Shown piece after piece: positions 1 through 12,612 of a stretch of DNA of 64,000 nucleotides; position 1 is the first letter of the stretch; every line of letters starts with the position of its first letter. The stretch comes from Symbiodinium natans. Lineage: Eukaryota; Sar; Dinophyceae; Suessiales; Symbiodiniaceae. The DNA lies in contig CAJNDS010002268.1 of the NCBI GenBank assembly GCA_905221605.1, positions 1,352,710 through 1,416,709 of the forward strand, read 5' to 3'. The position numbers were made by a program, and so were the translations under genes. Below the pieces are notes generated by a model. The model saw nothing but the letters and a program-made list of their open reading frames with translations. It had not been told where the DNA came from and did no database searches.

Positions 1-1420
1 AGGGCACCCAGCCTGAAAGAAAGCAGAGTTTCTTCTGTTTAATCTTCTGTCAAATTTCAGTGCCTTGAATAATGGAATGGAAATAAGGCTGGGCAACTCT
101 TAAGTTGTTCTGGTCATGAATGAGAAGAGGTCAGTGTGATTGTTTTTTTTTTCAATGTTTGCAAGAACTGCAAACTTTGGAGAAATCGAGAAAAACACTG
201 GAAAAAAGCCAGTCATAAAACTCCAAGCTTGTCCAGGTGGTCCCATCCACCCTCGCACAGGGTAGTTTTCAGAAGGTGCTTTCTGGAACCCTCCACACAG
301 TCCTGGAGTGCCAGACGCCAGGTGAAAGTGGCATTCTCCAACAAGGCGCGGAAACTTACAGAAGAGCTTGCCTCAGTCCATTAAGTAACCCGTCGGCACA
401 CCAGCCCAACAAATATTAACCCAAAAATCCCAAAACCATTCCCGTTATTCCTTAGCCCAAATCTTAGCCCAACAAATCCCGAAAACCAAATTTCCAAAAC
501 CCCGTTATACCTATATGCCAAATCTCAACCCGTAAATTCCAAGCCCAATATCAAGCCAAAAAATCCCAAAATCCCAAGCCCAAAATAAATCTCCGTAAAA
601 CAATATTCCGGAAATCCCCAGCCTAAACCCAAGAAAAAAATCTTCTGGAGCAAGCTTCCTTTAATGGAATTTAATATTATATTATATCAATATTAAACTA
701 CATTTTACAAGTTTATAATATCCGCACAGCTTTCACCACAGGCAAGTCTATAAGTAAGCCAGTTAAAATGTTCATCCCATTTTTCAGGTGTTACCATCAA
801 TTTACATATTTTACATGTCTTGTGTCTCTTGCTAATCGTGTTTCTAATTGCTTTTGAAGCATATTATCAACAAGTTTGTGTATTCATAACACGATAAACA
901 TTGTAATTTATAAAACTTATTAATCGGCTTTTCTCTCTTACACTTTAAACAAATTTTGTTCTCGGGTTTCTCCATACTACTTTACAGCGGTATTTCTTCA
1001 AGACGTTTTGTGCCATGATAATACACGTTTACCAGAAGGTGCAAACCTCTTAACCCCCTGGTTGCTAGCGCATGGTCACTGTTGAAAAGATCTCTTGCCC
1101 CAGACCAACTTCAAATTTAGCAGCAGATTTATAAACCGCCCTAAACCAAAAACACAAACAGATCGTTTAGCAAGTGTTTTGGTAAGTGCTAACCAGAAAG
1201 ACAGTGAAAAAAATTGCAATTGGAACTTAAGAGATCCATAAGAATGTGCATTTTGTGGTTTCGGCTGTTTTTATGTGTGTGCATGCAAAAGAGTGTTGTG
1301 GATGTGTGTGTGTGTGTAAGCATTTGTGGTTGCAAAGTGGGTTGGTTTGGAATGCTTTGGCTTCAGTGTGCAAGGAAAGTTTCAGTGTGTGGGTGTCTCA
1401 GAAGTGAATAATTTCTTAAC
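1..1420. other. Gene-free AT-rich flank
   Basis: I see no credible gene here. About 400-640 is a degenerate run of CCCAAAA/CCCGTAA-like blocks without a fixed period. About 640-1000 is AT-rich. Short GT-rich runs lie at 1300-1400. Open frames are short and have no recognisable motif. Confidence 0.5.
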
Positions 1421-1424
1421 TGCT

Positions 1425-1495
1425 GGGAACACCCGTTCCTTGATGTTGAGAACGCCCGTTCTCTAATTTCTTAAACGTTGGGAGCGCCCGCTCCC
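1425..1495. repeat. Three consecutive mini-hairpins with different stems
   Basis: Three short perfect inverted repeats follow each other. They are GGAAC-ACCC-GTTCC (1426-1439), GAGAAC-GCCC-GTTCTC (1448-1463) and GGGAGC-GCCC-GCTCCC (1480-1495). The four-base centre is nearly constant while the arms change together, so each stays self-complementary. The spacing is irregular (about 22 and 32 bases between starts). Confidence 0.75.
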
Positions 1496-1849
1496 TTCCG
1501 TTTAACTCATTTTTGGTGTCTCTTGTACATTGTGCAGTACGGATAGCTTCGGCGTAAGGTATCTGCATTATGTTGCAAGTGCGAATTAGTTTTACCAAAT
1601 CTTTTAACTTTGCGGTGCATGTGAAGATAGGAGCATGTTTTTGCCGCAGTTTGAGATCAATGTTTATCTTTTGAACGCCGTGCATCATTCTCGACTGGCC
1701 CAAACTGCACTCGTCAGGCCCACCCGGCCGAGGGCACTAAATGTTGCTTGTGTTGATTTTGCTGTTGTGGACGGGGAAGGTGGGTGATGTTTGTTTGTGC
1801 GGTTAGTAAGAGCGAGAACGCCAAGGAAGTGCTTTGCGCATTGCGCTGG

Positions 1850-1886
1850 CCTTTGTCTGCTAGTAAGAGCGAGAACGCAGCAAAGG
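1850..1886. repeat. 18-nt-loop hairpin, CCTTTGTCTG stem
   Basis: Arms CCTTTGTCTG (1850-1859) and CAGCAAAGG (1878-1886) pair over 9 bp with one bulged T around the 18-nt loop CTAGTAAGAGCGAGAACG. The loop matches the family found elsewhere in the window while the stem is different. Confidence 0.7.
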
Positions 1887-2098
1887 TTAGGCCTTTGAAT
1901 AACTGCCCTACACCCAGCAGCAAGCCTGCCTCTCCCACCCGTGCAGCGTATCAACTCTTTGCAGCAGTGGAGTGCGCTTAGTACAAGTGCCACGTCCTCG
2001 AGCTAGTACGAGCCTTGCCGCCAGGTACCCGCACATGCGCAGACTGGTGTTGATTTGCCGTCGTGGACGGGGAAGGTGGGTGTTTGTTTGTTTGTGCG

Positions 2099-2135
2099 CT
2101 TCCCTTGGTTAGTAAGAGCGAGAACGCCAAGGAAG
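2099..2135. repeat. 18-nt-loop hairpin, CTTCCCTTGG stem
   Basis: Arms CTTCCCTTGG (2099-2108) and CCAAGGAAG (2127-2135) pair over 9 bp with one bulged C around the loop TTAGTAAGAGCGAGAACG (2109-2126). The corresponding copy at 1803-1820 keeps the loop but has lost its left arm through a small deletion. Confidence 0.75.
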
Positions 2136-2155
2136 TGCTTTGCGCATTGCGCTGG

Positions 2156-2192
2156 CCTTTGTCTGCTAGTAAGAGCGAGAACGCAGCAAAGG
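2156..2192. repeat. 18-nt-loop hairpin, duplicate of the one at 1850
   Basis: Arms (2156-2165 and 2184-2192) and 18-nt loop (2166-2183) are identical to the hairpin at 1850-1886. It belongs to the second copy of the duplicated block. Confidence 0.7.
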
Positions 2193-2448
2193 TTAGGCCT
2201 TTGATGCATCCAGTTCGCGTGCGGTGGCTGTGCTGCTTGCTGTGTGGCTATACCAGCCACTGCATGCGTGAGGACTGTGCTGCTCACTGTGTGGCTTACA
2301 CCAGCCCTTTGCCTGTTGATGCGAATAACTGCCCTACACCCAGCAGCAAGCCTGCCTCTCCCACCCGTGCAGCGTATCAACTCTTTGCAACAGTGGAGTG
2401 CGCTTAGTGCAATTGCCACGCCCCCTAGCTAGTACGAGCCTTGCCACC

Positions 2449-3000
2449 AGGTGCCCGCACATGCACAGGCTCGAGGTGCACAGGCCCGTCCGGGGCAGGC
2501 GTGGCTGTAGGTGCCTGCACATGCACAGGCTCAAGGTGCACAGGCCCCTCCGGGTCAGGCGTGCTTGCAGGTGCCAGCAAAAGCGCAGGCTCAAGGTGCA
2601 CAGACCCTTCCGGGTCAGGCGCAGGCCCCTCCGGGTCAGGCGTGCTTGCAGGTGCCTGCAAATGCGCAGGCTCTGCACTGACCCTTCCGGGTCAGGCGTG
2701 CTTGCAGGTGCCCGCACATGCGCAGGCTCAAGGTGCACAGGCCCTTCCGGGTCAGGCGTGCTTACAGGTGCCAGGCAAAGGCACAGGCTCAAGGGGCACA
2801 GGCCCTTCCGGGTCAGGCGTGCTCGCAGGTGCCAACACACTCAGGCCCTTCCGGGTCAGGCGTGCTCGCAAGTGTCCGCAAATGTACAGGTTCAAGCTGC
2901 ACAGGCCCTTCCTGGTCAGGCGTGTTTGCAGGTGCCCGCACATGCGCAGGCTCAAGGTGCACAGGCTCGAGGTGCCCAGGTCCATGCCCAGGTCCTGTCG
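2449..3000. repeat. ~60-bp GC-rich minisatellite
   Basis: About nine degenerate units begin with CAGGTGCC and contain CACAGGCTCAAGGTGCACAG and CCTTCCGGGTCAGGCGTGCT. Unit starts lie near 2449, 2508, 2567, 2650, 2706, 2766, 2827, 2870 and 2929. Several frames on both strands stay open across it (for example 2441-3244 plus strand, 267 aa, with repeats of RCTGPSGSGVLAGA). Repeats with a period divisible by three do this without selection, so I do not call a gene. Confidence 0.8.
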
Positions 3001-3756
3001 GGCACTTTCCCCTAGCGTGCCAGGCGGGTTGGGGTGCACGTTCTGCACACACTGCGCAAACCTCATGCGTCTGTGTGAGTCGCAATTCATGCGGCTGTGT
3101 GAGACGCAACTCTACACGTTGTCCTGCGTTTTGGGTGTAGGAGGGCTCAGGATCGCACTGTTGAGGTCTGCTGGCCGCTCCCCAAACCAAAGGCGATTAA
3201 CAACCGAACGGTCTGGCCAGTCGGTGCAAGCGTGCTGGGTGTAGTGTTAAACTGTCCTTTAGTAGCATTGCCTATTATGCACCTAGCGCTGCGGGGCTCC
3301 GCGAAGGCGTTGTTGATCAGCCTGGCGGGCTCGTCTGTGTGCAGCTCTGTGCGTGGTGGCAGCCGGCGGGTGTGCAGGAGTCTGCATTTAGGGTTTGGTT
3401 TGCGGCTTAGGTTTCTGGTCTGCCCCTCACCCTTGTGACAGTGCTAGTCGCAGCATAGGGCGGAGGCATCGTCCGGTTTCTGCTGGAAAAGTGCCTGGAA
3501 CAACCGGCAGGAACAAGCCTGTTCATGCTGGCGGGGGCACTCCTTGCCACAAGCGCGTCATCGCTGTAATCGGCCTGTAATCCGGCGCGTCCCTGTTAAC
3601 AAACGCCATGGCTCATGGACAGCGCCACCCCCTTAGAGTGCCGGATACAACGGACATCTGTTGGTCTATCTTGGTCAGCACGATGGACACACCTTGCTCG
3701 TTACGGCTTCTGCGATAAGGGAGTAAGCTTCTCAAACTGATGCCTTGGTCTTCTCC
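3001..3756. other. Unassigned sequence between two minisatellites
   Basis: This stretch is GC-moderate, with no domain, RNA gene or repeat that I can name. Short frames such as 3232-3438 carry no recognisable motif. Confidence 0.4.
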
Positions 3757-4258
3757 AGAAGGCCCAGAATGATTAGGCGCCTCCGGAAGGCCCAGAAGTG
3801 CTTTGGCCTATCAAACTGTTGCCTAAACCCTCCCGGAAGGCTCAGAAGTGATTAGGCCTCTCAAACTGCTGCCTGAAACTTCTCCGGAAGGCCCAGCAGT
3901 GGGTCGGCCTCTCCAACTGCTGCCTAAAAATTTTCCTGAAGGCCCAGCAGTGGGTAGACCTCAGAAATGATTAGGCTTCTCAAACTGCTGTCCCAACAGT
4001 TGCCTGAAGGCCCAGAAGTGATTAGGCTTTTCAAACTGCTGCCTCAACCTTCCCTGGAAGCCTCAGCAGTGATTAGGCCTCTCAAACGGCTGCCTAAAAC
4101 TTCTCCGGAAGGCCCAGCAGTGAGTAGACCTCTCAAACTGCTGCCTAAACTTCTCCAGAAGGCCCAGAAGTGATTAGGCCCCGCAAACGGCTGCCGGAGC
4201 CTTCGCCAGCAGGCCCAGAATTTCAACCTTCTCCCGCAGGCCCAGAAGTGACTAGGCC
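3757..4258. repeat. ~58-bp minisatellite
   Basis: About nine units share GAAGGCCCAGAAGTGATTAG, then CCTCTCAAACTGCTGCC and a CTTCTCCG end. Unit lengths vary between about 50 and 60 bases. The last unit runs directly into the 447-bp higher-order array at 4264. Confidence 0.8.
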
Positions 4259-4263
4259 TACTG

Positions 4264-7200
4264 TTGCAGCCACAACCAGCAGCAACAAGGACAACAATTC
4301 ACGGGCTGCGAACACACAGACCACCTCCACAAGAGATTCTACTTCAGCTCAACACGACAGCTGTCGTTGCAGGCGTGCTGTCTGTGGACAAAAATGGAGC
4401 AGCAATTCCCTGAAATTGGGGGGCCCGAAAACAGGGCCCAAAAAAGCTTCCAAAATTGGACCTACTTGTTGGCAGAAAGAGAGGAGGTCTTTTCATTGTT
4501 TAACATGCTTGGGTCCCAAATTATGACCCCAAAATGGGCCCAAAATTGGGACCCCAAAAATGGGTTCAAAACTGCTCCTGCAACCACAGCTGCAAATTCC
4601 ATGGCGCTAAAGCCACCACACACACAGACACACATTTGCAGGACAGAAGAACAAGAATTGCAAAGCTGGTCCAGCAAAAATTTTGCAGATCTCAAGTTAA
4701 AAACCCACTGTTGCAGCCACAACCAGCAGCAACAAGGACAACAATTCACGGGCTGCGAACACACAGACCACCTCCACAAGAGATTCTACTTCAGCTCAAC
4801 ACGACAGCTGTCGTTGCAGGCGTGCTGTCTGTGGACAAAAATGGAGCAGCAATTCCCTGAAATTGGGGGGCCCGAAAACAGGGCCCAAAAAAGCTTCCAA
4901 AATTGGACCTACTTGTTGGCAGAAAGAGAGGAGGTCTTTTCATTGTTTAACATGCTTGGGTCCCAAATTATGACCCCAAAATGGGCCCAAAATTGGGACC
5001 CCAAAAATGGGTTCAAAACTGCTCCTGCAACCACAGCTGCAAATTCCATGGCGCTAAAGCCACCACACACACAGACACACATTTGCAGGACAGAAGAACA
5101 AGAATTGCAAAGCTGGTCCAGCAAAAATTTTGCAGATCTCAAGTTAAAAACCCACTTTGGGGGGCCAGACGCGCGTTGCCAGAAATTCATGGTTGCAGGC
5201 ACCCCCAATTCTGGTCCCCAAACTTGCTCCATTTCGTACTTTTGGAGACTGCATTGAGAGAACCAACACACACAACACAGAGACACACGATACAGGACAA
5301 CCGACAACCGCAAGGACCGACGGACCCACAAAGAAACATGCCAAATCACCAACCAAGTTGAACTAAAGGAAGGCCAAAATGCCAAAAAAACAAATCATGG
5401 ACCCAAGGCCGACTGAGAACCAAGACCGATTCAACTCAAATAACAAGAAACAAACCAGGGGACCCGATCGACCAGAAGCTGAGCCACCACAACTCAGAAC
5501 AAGGGAAAAAAGGACAGACTGAGCTCCAAGCACAACTTTGGAATCTGTTGGAAAGAGATCCGACCAGCAACATCTAAGGAACATGGACACAAACATGAAA
5601 CAGACAACAGACAGGAAAAAAGCAAAACACAAAAAAAAAAACCACAATCAACAGACTCAAGAACTCCATGACCCAAGATCGGACACTTGGAAGACCAAGG
5701 AGCCAACCAAGATTGACCAGAAACTGAAGAGAGAAAGGCAGCCTCTTCACTCCATCAGCAGCTTAAGGATAAAAATCAGCACCAAGACCACCGAAAAAAG
5801 ACACAGAACCAACAGGACCGATCCAGCGACTCTAGAGACTCAGGAACTCCAAAGAAAATTTTGAACCAAAAAAGTCTCAAGGACCATTTAACAACCGGTG
5901 TTGAGGGTGTCTTGCACCATTTTAAGTCAGATCGAGCCCAAAGGTGTCTCAACACTACTTGGGCAGAAAAAACAAAAAAACCCAAAACCGGGTGTCTTAA
6001 GACCACTTTGATACCTTGAACCATGGGGTGTCTCGAACTTGCAGAGAGATTCCAAGAAATTTCTGCAGATGTTTGTTGTTTGCCAGAAAGTTGCAATAGT
6101 TGGTCTGCAAAAAGGAACCTTGAAATTATTTATCAAAAAAAGTGAGTCGAAAAAAAAACAGCACAAGCAAAACCTGACAATCAACAAAAGTGAGACGATC
6201 CAAATGTGAAACCATCAAAAACAAGCTCTGAGAACAAAACACATGTCAGATGTACTCCGGTGTTTCGCTCGCTTCGCTCGCACTTATTCACATTGTGGAA
6301 AGACACTTTGCCTTTTCAAAACGGTTCGGTTTGGGCGTCGCGCGCAACATGGACGTCTCAGCAGTACAGTTGAACTCGTCTCGTCCTGCAGTTGATTTCT
6401 GTCCAAGCGGCACTGTCAGAGGCTTTCAAAAATGCTTGTTTCAAGCAATTTCAAATCGCGGACTTGGGAGGTCAAGAGGAGCTTTTCACGGAGAAGACGC
6501 GCTTCCTGACCATTGTTCAAAGCACTTCTAAACGATGGAGTGTTGGAAGATTTGCCGGATTCCTTGGCCATTGCTTCAAGCTGCTTTTTTCATCATCTTC
6601 AAAGATGTTTGAAAGCCACTGGAACGCACCTCTTTTTGCTTTTCAGCAACCGAATCTGAGCATCGAGGTCGTGCCAGGAAAGGGGGCCTGGGGGTCCTAG
6701 TTTAGGGGGTCCATTTGGCCCGCAAAATTAACTACACCCCTCCAGCCCCCCACAGTTGCAGCCACAACCAGCAGCAACAACAAGGACAACAATTCACGGG
6801 CTGCGAACACACAGACCACCCCCACAAGAGATTCTACTTCAGCTCAACACGACAGCTGTCGTTGCAGGCGTGCTGTCTGTGGACAAAAATGGAGCAGCAA
6901 TTCCCTGAAATTGGGGGGCCCGAAAACAGGGCCCAAAAAAGCTTCCAAAATTGGACCTACTTGTTGGCAGAAAGAGAGGAGGTCTTTTCATTGTTTAACA
7001 TGCTTGGGTCCCAAATTATGACCCCAAAATGGGCCCAAAATTGGGACCCCAAAAATGGGTTCAAAACTGCTCCTGCAACCACAGCTGCAAATTCCATGGC
7101 GCTAAAGCCACCACACACACAGACACACATTTGCAGGACAGAAGAACAAGAATTGCAAAGCTGGTCCAGCAAAAATTTTGCAGATCTCAAGTTAAAAACC

Positions 7201-10200
7201 CACTTTGGGGGGCCAGACGTGCGTTGCCAGAAATTCATGGTTGCAGGCACCCCCAATTCTGGTCCCCAAACTTGCTCCATTTCGTACTTTTGGAGACTGC
7301 ATTGAGAGAACCAACACACACAACACAGAGACACACGATACAGGACAACCGACAACCGCAAGGACCGACGGACCCACAAAGAAACATGCCAAATCACCAA
7401 CCAAGTTGAACTAAAGGAAGGCCAAAATGCCAAAAAAACAAATCATGGACCCAAGGCCGACTGAGAACCAAGACCGATTTAACTCAAATCACAAGAAACA
7501 AACCAGGGGACCCGATCGACCAGAAGCTGAGCCACCACAACTCAGAACAAGGGAAAAAAGGACAGACTGAGCTCCAAGCACAACTTTGGAATCTGTTGGA
7601 AAGAGATCCGACCAGCAACATCTAAGGAACATGGACACAAACATGAAACAGACAACAGACAGGAAAAAAGCAAAACACAAAAAAACAACCACAATCAACA
7701 GACTCAAGAACTCCATGACCCAAGATCGGACACTTGGAAGACCAAGGAGCCAACCAAGATTGACCAGAAACTGAAGAGAGAAAGGCAGCCTCTTCACTCC
7801 ATCAGCAGCTTAAGGATAAAAATCAGCACCAAGACCACCGAAAAAAGACACAGAACCAACAGGACCGATCCAGCGACTCTAGAGACTCAGGAACTCCAAA
7901 GAAAATTTTGAACCAAAAAAGTCTCAAGGACCATTTAACAACCGGTGTTGAGGGTGTCTTGCACCATTTTAAGTCAGATCGAGCCCAAAGGTGTCTCAAC
8001 ACTACTTGGGCAGAAAAAACAAAAAAACCCAAAACCGGGTGTCTTAAGACCACTTTGATACCTTGAACCATGGGGTGTCTCGAACTTGCAGAGAGATTCC
8101 AAGAAATTTCTGCAGATGTTTGTTGTTTGCCAGAAAGTTGCAATAGTTGGTCTGCAAAAAGGAACCTTGAAATTATTTATCAAAAAAAGTGAGTCGAAAA
8201 AAAAACAGCACAAGCAAAACCTGACAATCAACAAAAGTGAGACGATCCAAATGTGAAACCATCAAAAACAAGCTCTGAGAACAAAACACATGTCAGATGT
8301 ACTCCGGTGTTTCGCTCGCTTCGCTCGCACTTATTCACATTGTGGAAAGACACTTTGCCTTTTCAAAACGGTTCGGTTTGGGCGTCGCGCGCAACATGGA
8401 CGTCTCAGCAGTACAGTTGAACTCGTCTCGTCCTGCAGTTGATTTCTGTCCAAGCGGCACTGTCAGAGGCTTTCAAAAATGCTTGTTTCAAGCAATTTCA
8501 AATCGCGGACTTGGGAGGTCAAGAGGAGCTTTTCACGGAGAAGACGCGCTTCCTGACCATTGTTCAAAGCACTTCTAAACGATGGAGTGTTGGAAGATTT
8601 GCCGGATTCCTTGGCCATTGTTTCAAGCTGCTTTTTTCATCATCTTCAAAGATGTTTGAAAGCCACTGGAACGCACCTCTTTTTGCTTTTCAGCAACCGA
8701 ATCTGAGCATCGAGGTCGTGCCAGGAAAGGGGGCCTGGGGGTCCTAGTTTAGGGGGTCCATTTGGCCCGCAAAATTAACTACACCCCTCCAGCCCCCCAC
8801 AGTTGCAGCCACAACCAGCAGCAACAAGGACAACAATTCACGGGCTGCGAACACACAGACCACCTCCACAAGAGATTCTACTTCAGCTCAACACGACAGC
8901 TGTCGTTGCAGGCGTGCTGTCTGTGGACAAAAATGGAGCAGCAATTCCCTGAAATTGGGGGGCCCGAAAACAGGGCCCAAAAAAGCTTCCAAAATTGGAC
9001 CTACTTGTTGGCAGAAAGAGAGGAGGTCTTTTCATTGTTTAACATGCTTGGGTCCCAAATTATGACCCCAAAATGGGCCCAAAATTGGGACCCCAAAAAT
9101 GGGTTCAAAACTGCTCCTGCAACCACAGCTGCAAATTCCATGGCGCTAAAGCCACCACACACACAGACACACATTTGCAGGACAGAAGAACAAGAATTGC
9201 AAAGCTGGTCCAGCAAAAATTTTGCAGATCTCAAGTTAAAAACCCACTTTGGGGGGCCAGACGTGCGTTGCCAGAAATTCATGGTTGCAGGCACCCCCAA
9301 TTCTGGTCCCCAAACTTGCTCCATTTCGTACTTTTGGAGACTGCATTGAGAGAACCAACACACACAACACAGAGACACACGATACAGGACAACCGACAAC
9401 CGCAAGGACCGGTCCATTTGGCCCGCAAAATTAACTACACCCCTCCAGCCCCCCACAGTTGCAGCCACAACCAGCAGCAACAAGGACAACAATTCACGGG
9501 CTGCGAACACACAGACCACCTCCACAAGAGATTCTACTTCAGCTCAACACGACAGCTGTCGTTGCAGGCGTGCTGTCTGTGGACAAAAATGGAGCAGCAA
9601 TTCCCTGAAATTGGGGGGCCCGAAAACAGGGCCCAAAAAAGCTTCCAAAATTGGACCTACTTGTTGGCAGAAAGAGAGGAGGTCTTTTCATTGTTTAACA
9701 TGCTTGGGTCCCAAATTATGACCCCAAAATGGGCCCAAAATTGGGACCCCAAAAATGGGTTCAAAACTGCTCCTGCAACCACAGCTGCAAATTCCATGGC
9801 GCTAAAGCCACCACACACACAGACACACATTTGCAGGACAGAAGAACAAGAATTGCAAAGCTGGTCCAGCAAAAATTTTGCAGATCTCAAGTTAAAAACC
9901 CACTGTTGCAGCCACAACCAGCAGCAACAAGGACAACAATTCACGGGCTGCGAACACACAGACCACCTCCACAAGAGATTCTACTTCAGCTCAACACGAC
10001 AGCTGTCGTTGCAGGCGTGCTGTCTGTGGACAAAAATGGAGCAGCAATTCCCTGAAATTGGGGGGCCCGAAAACAGGGCCCAAAAAAGCTTCCAAAATTG
10101 GACCTACTTGTTGGCAGAAAGAGAGGAGGTCTTTTCATTGTTTAACATGCTTGGGTCCCAAATTATGACCCCAAAATGGGCCCAAAATTGGGACCCCAAA

Positions 10201-11745
10201 AATGGGTTCAAAACTGCTCCTGCAACCACAGCTGCAAATTCCATGGTGCTAAAGCCACCACACACACAGACACACATTTGCAGGACAGAAGAACAAGAAT
10301 TGCAAAGCTGGTCCAGCAAAAATTTTACAGATCTCAAGTTAAAAACCCACTGTTGCAGCCACAACCAGCAGCAACAAGGACAACAATTCACGGGCTGCGA
10401 ACACACAGACCACCTCCACAAGAGATTCTACTTCAGCTCAACACGACAGCTGTCGTTGCAGGCATGCTGTCTGTGGACAAAAATGGAGCAGCAATTCCCT
10501 GAAATTGGGGGGCCCGAAAACAGGGCCCAAAAAAGCTTCCAAAATTGGACCTACTTGTTGGCAGAAAGACGAGGTCTTTTCATTGTTTAACCCAAAATGG
10601 GCCCAAAATTGGGACCCCAAAAATGGGCTCAAAACTGCTCCTGCAACCACAGCTGCAAATTCCATGGGGGCTAAAGCCACCACACACACAGACACACATT
10701 TGCAGGACAGAAGAACAAGAATTGCAAAGCTGGTCCAGCAAAAATTTTGCAGATCTCAAGTTAAAAACCCACTTTGGGGCCAGACTCGTGCGTTGCCAGA
10801 AATTCATGGTTGCAGGCACCCCCAATTCTGGTCCCCAAACTTGCTCCATTTCGTACTTTTGGAGACTGCATTGAAACAAACCAGGGGACCCGATCGACCA
10901 GAAGCTGAGCCACAACTTAGAACAAGGGAAAAAATGACAGACTAGCTCCAAGCACAACTTTAGAATCTGTTGGAAAGAGATCCCACCACACAAAAAAACA
11001 ACCACAATCAACAGACTTAAGAAACTCCATGACCCAAGATCGGATACTTGGAAGACCAAGAAGCCAACCAAGATTGACCAGAAACTGAAGAGAGAAAGGC
11101 AGCCTCTTCACTCCATCAGCAGCTTAAGGATAAAAAATCAGCACCAAGACCATCGAAAAAAGCCAACAGAACCGATCCAGCAACTCTAGAGACTCAGAAC
11201 TCCAAAGAAAATTTTGAACCAAAAAAGTCTCAAGCACCATTTAACAACCGGTGTTGAGGTGTCTTGCACCATTTTTAAGATCGAGCCTAAAGGTGTCTCA
11301 ACACAACCTGGACAGAAAAAACAAAAAAAAACCCAAAACCGGGTGTCTTAAGGTTGCAATAGTTGGTCTGCAAAAAGGAACCTGAAAATTATTTACAAAA
11401 AAAATAAGTCGAGAAAAAAAAAAAAAAAAACAGCACAAGCAAAAACTGACAATCAACAAAAGCAAGACGATCAAATGTAAAACCATCAAAACAAGCTCTA
11501 AGAGTTCACATTGTGGAAAGACACTTTGCCTTTTCAAACGGTTCGGTTTGGACGTCGCACAAGCGGCACTGTCAGAGGCTGTCTTGGAAGATTTGCTGGA
11601 TTCCTTGGCCATTGCTTCAAGCTGCTTTTTTCATCATCTTCAAAGATGTTTGAAAGCCACTGGAACGCACCTCTTTTGGCTTTTCAGCAAGGCCTGGGGG
11701 TCCAGTTTAGAGGGTCCATTTTGTCCGCAAAATTAACAGTGGAAT
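4264..11745. repeat. Higher-order tandem array: 447-bp unit plus 1.6-kb spacer
   Basis: The 447-bp unit starts with TTGCAGCCACAACCAGCAGC at 4264, 4711, 6756, 8803, 9459, 9906 and 10353, giving seven copies with exact 447-base spacing inside runs. A 1.6-kb spacer follows at about 5156-6755 and 7203-8802, nearly identical, and in degraded form at about 10794-11745. The full period is 2,047 bases (6756 to 8803). One spacer copy is reduced to about 160 bases (9250-9410). The unit is rich in short inverted repeats (GGGCCC, TTGGGTCCCAA). Open frames cross the copies on both strands, including a 505-aa frame at 9073-10590, but they simply repeat the same translation and show no domain. The frame at 6392-6700, repeated at 8439-8747 (102 aa), reads most like a protein fragment, but I do not recognise it. 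Confidence 0.9.
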
Positions 11746-12484
11746 TTTGCTGTGTCCCGCATCAGGTGTAGTCGGTTGATATACTGTGGAGGTCATCTGA
11801 CGTGTCCTATGTTTTCTGTAATTTTTGGGACCCTAAAATGGATCCGTGTGACTGGCCACGTGGTGTTGCGTTTTCGAGCATGTCTGGAACGTGCAGGCCT
11901 CTGCCAGCCAATTTTTGGTTGCGTAGCAGTCCACCTGCGTTCCAGTGCGCAACATGCAGATTGTGCGCCAGTGTGGCGTCCGAATGCAATTTGCAGTTGG
12001 TAAGGGTGGAATCAGGCTGATAAAGAACATTCTTTTAGTTGTTTTGCCGTAAAAGTTCTACCGAGATACATGTCGAAGTCCGGGGTCGAGGCGCGCTTCA
12101 TTTTGTGGAAGTGTCTCCACGTTGTCGCCCTAGTGCCCGAGGTGGGATGCAAGAGCCCGGGCCGTGCTGCACTCTTGATCGAGGTGGGAAGCAAAGACGT
12201 GCTGCAGCCTTAGATTTTGGGTGAGGTGGGAAGCAAACAGCCGGGGGAGGCGGTGCTGCAGCCTTAGAATTTTGGGGGGCGAAAGGAGCCCGGAGAGGGG
12301 TTGCAGCTCTAGTTTTTTTTTTGGGTGAGGTGGGATGCAAAAAAGCTTGGGTATGCAGCCCAGTGATGCCCAGTCAGGTCGATCAAAGACCGTGGGCAGG
12401 CTGTGATGCAGCCGCAGAATTTGGGGTGAGGCGGGAAGCAAAGCCCTGTGTGCGAAGCCTGTGGGAAAGCGACAGTTGCAAAGT

Positions 12485-12612
12485 AGATTGCCAAAAAAAC
12501 AGACTCGGAAGCCGAAAATCGTAAAGTTGGACCTTTAAAACACTTATTATTAGTTCTTAAAACGGGTCCAACTCTACATTTTCGGTTTCCGGGTCTGGTT
12601 TTTGGCAATCTA
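12485..12612. repeat. Snap-back hairpin, ~57-bp arms (module copy 1)
   Basis: The left arm begins TAGATTGCCAAAAA and runs to TTGGACC. The right arm is its imperfect reverse complement, running from GGGTCCAAC to TTTTTGGCAATCTAT. Only about 20 AT-rich bases separate them. An RNA copy would fold into one long stem. Confidence 0.75.

Larger units (their letters stand above)
1753..2458. repeat. Direct duplication of a ~280-bp block, second copy with an insert
   Basis: Copy 1 (about 1753-2035) and copy 2 (about 2047-2458) share the TGTGGACGGGGAAGG-like start, two 18-nt-loop hairpins, and the tail that runs through GCAGCGTATCAACTC to the CCGCACATGC end. Copy 2 carries about 120 extra bases (about 2203-2322) in the middle. 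Copy 1 has lost nine bases that form one arm of its first hairpin. No gene is recognised in either copy. Confidence 0.75.

Noticed and set aside
2334-3244. Overlapping 168-267-aa ORFs on both strands of the ~60-bp minisatellite
   Set aside because: Open in several frames at once, as expected for a repeat with a period divisible by three; no start context or domain.
9073-10590. 505-aa plus-strand ORF across the 447-bp units
   Set aside because: It is the same translation repeated because 447 is divisible by three. There is no domain, and an equally long-looking frame lies on the other strand.
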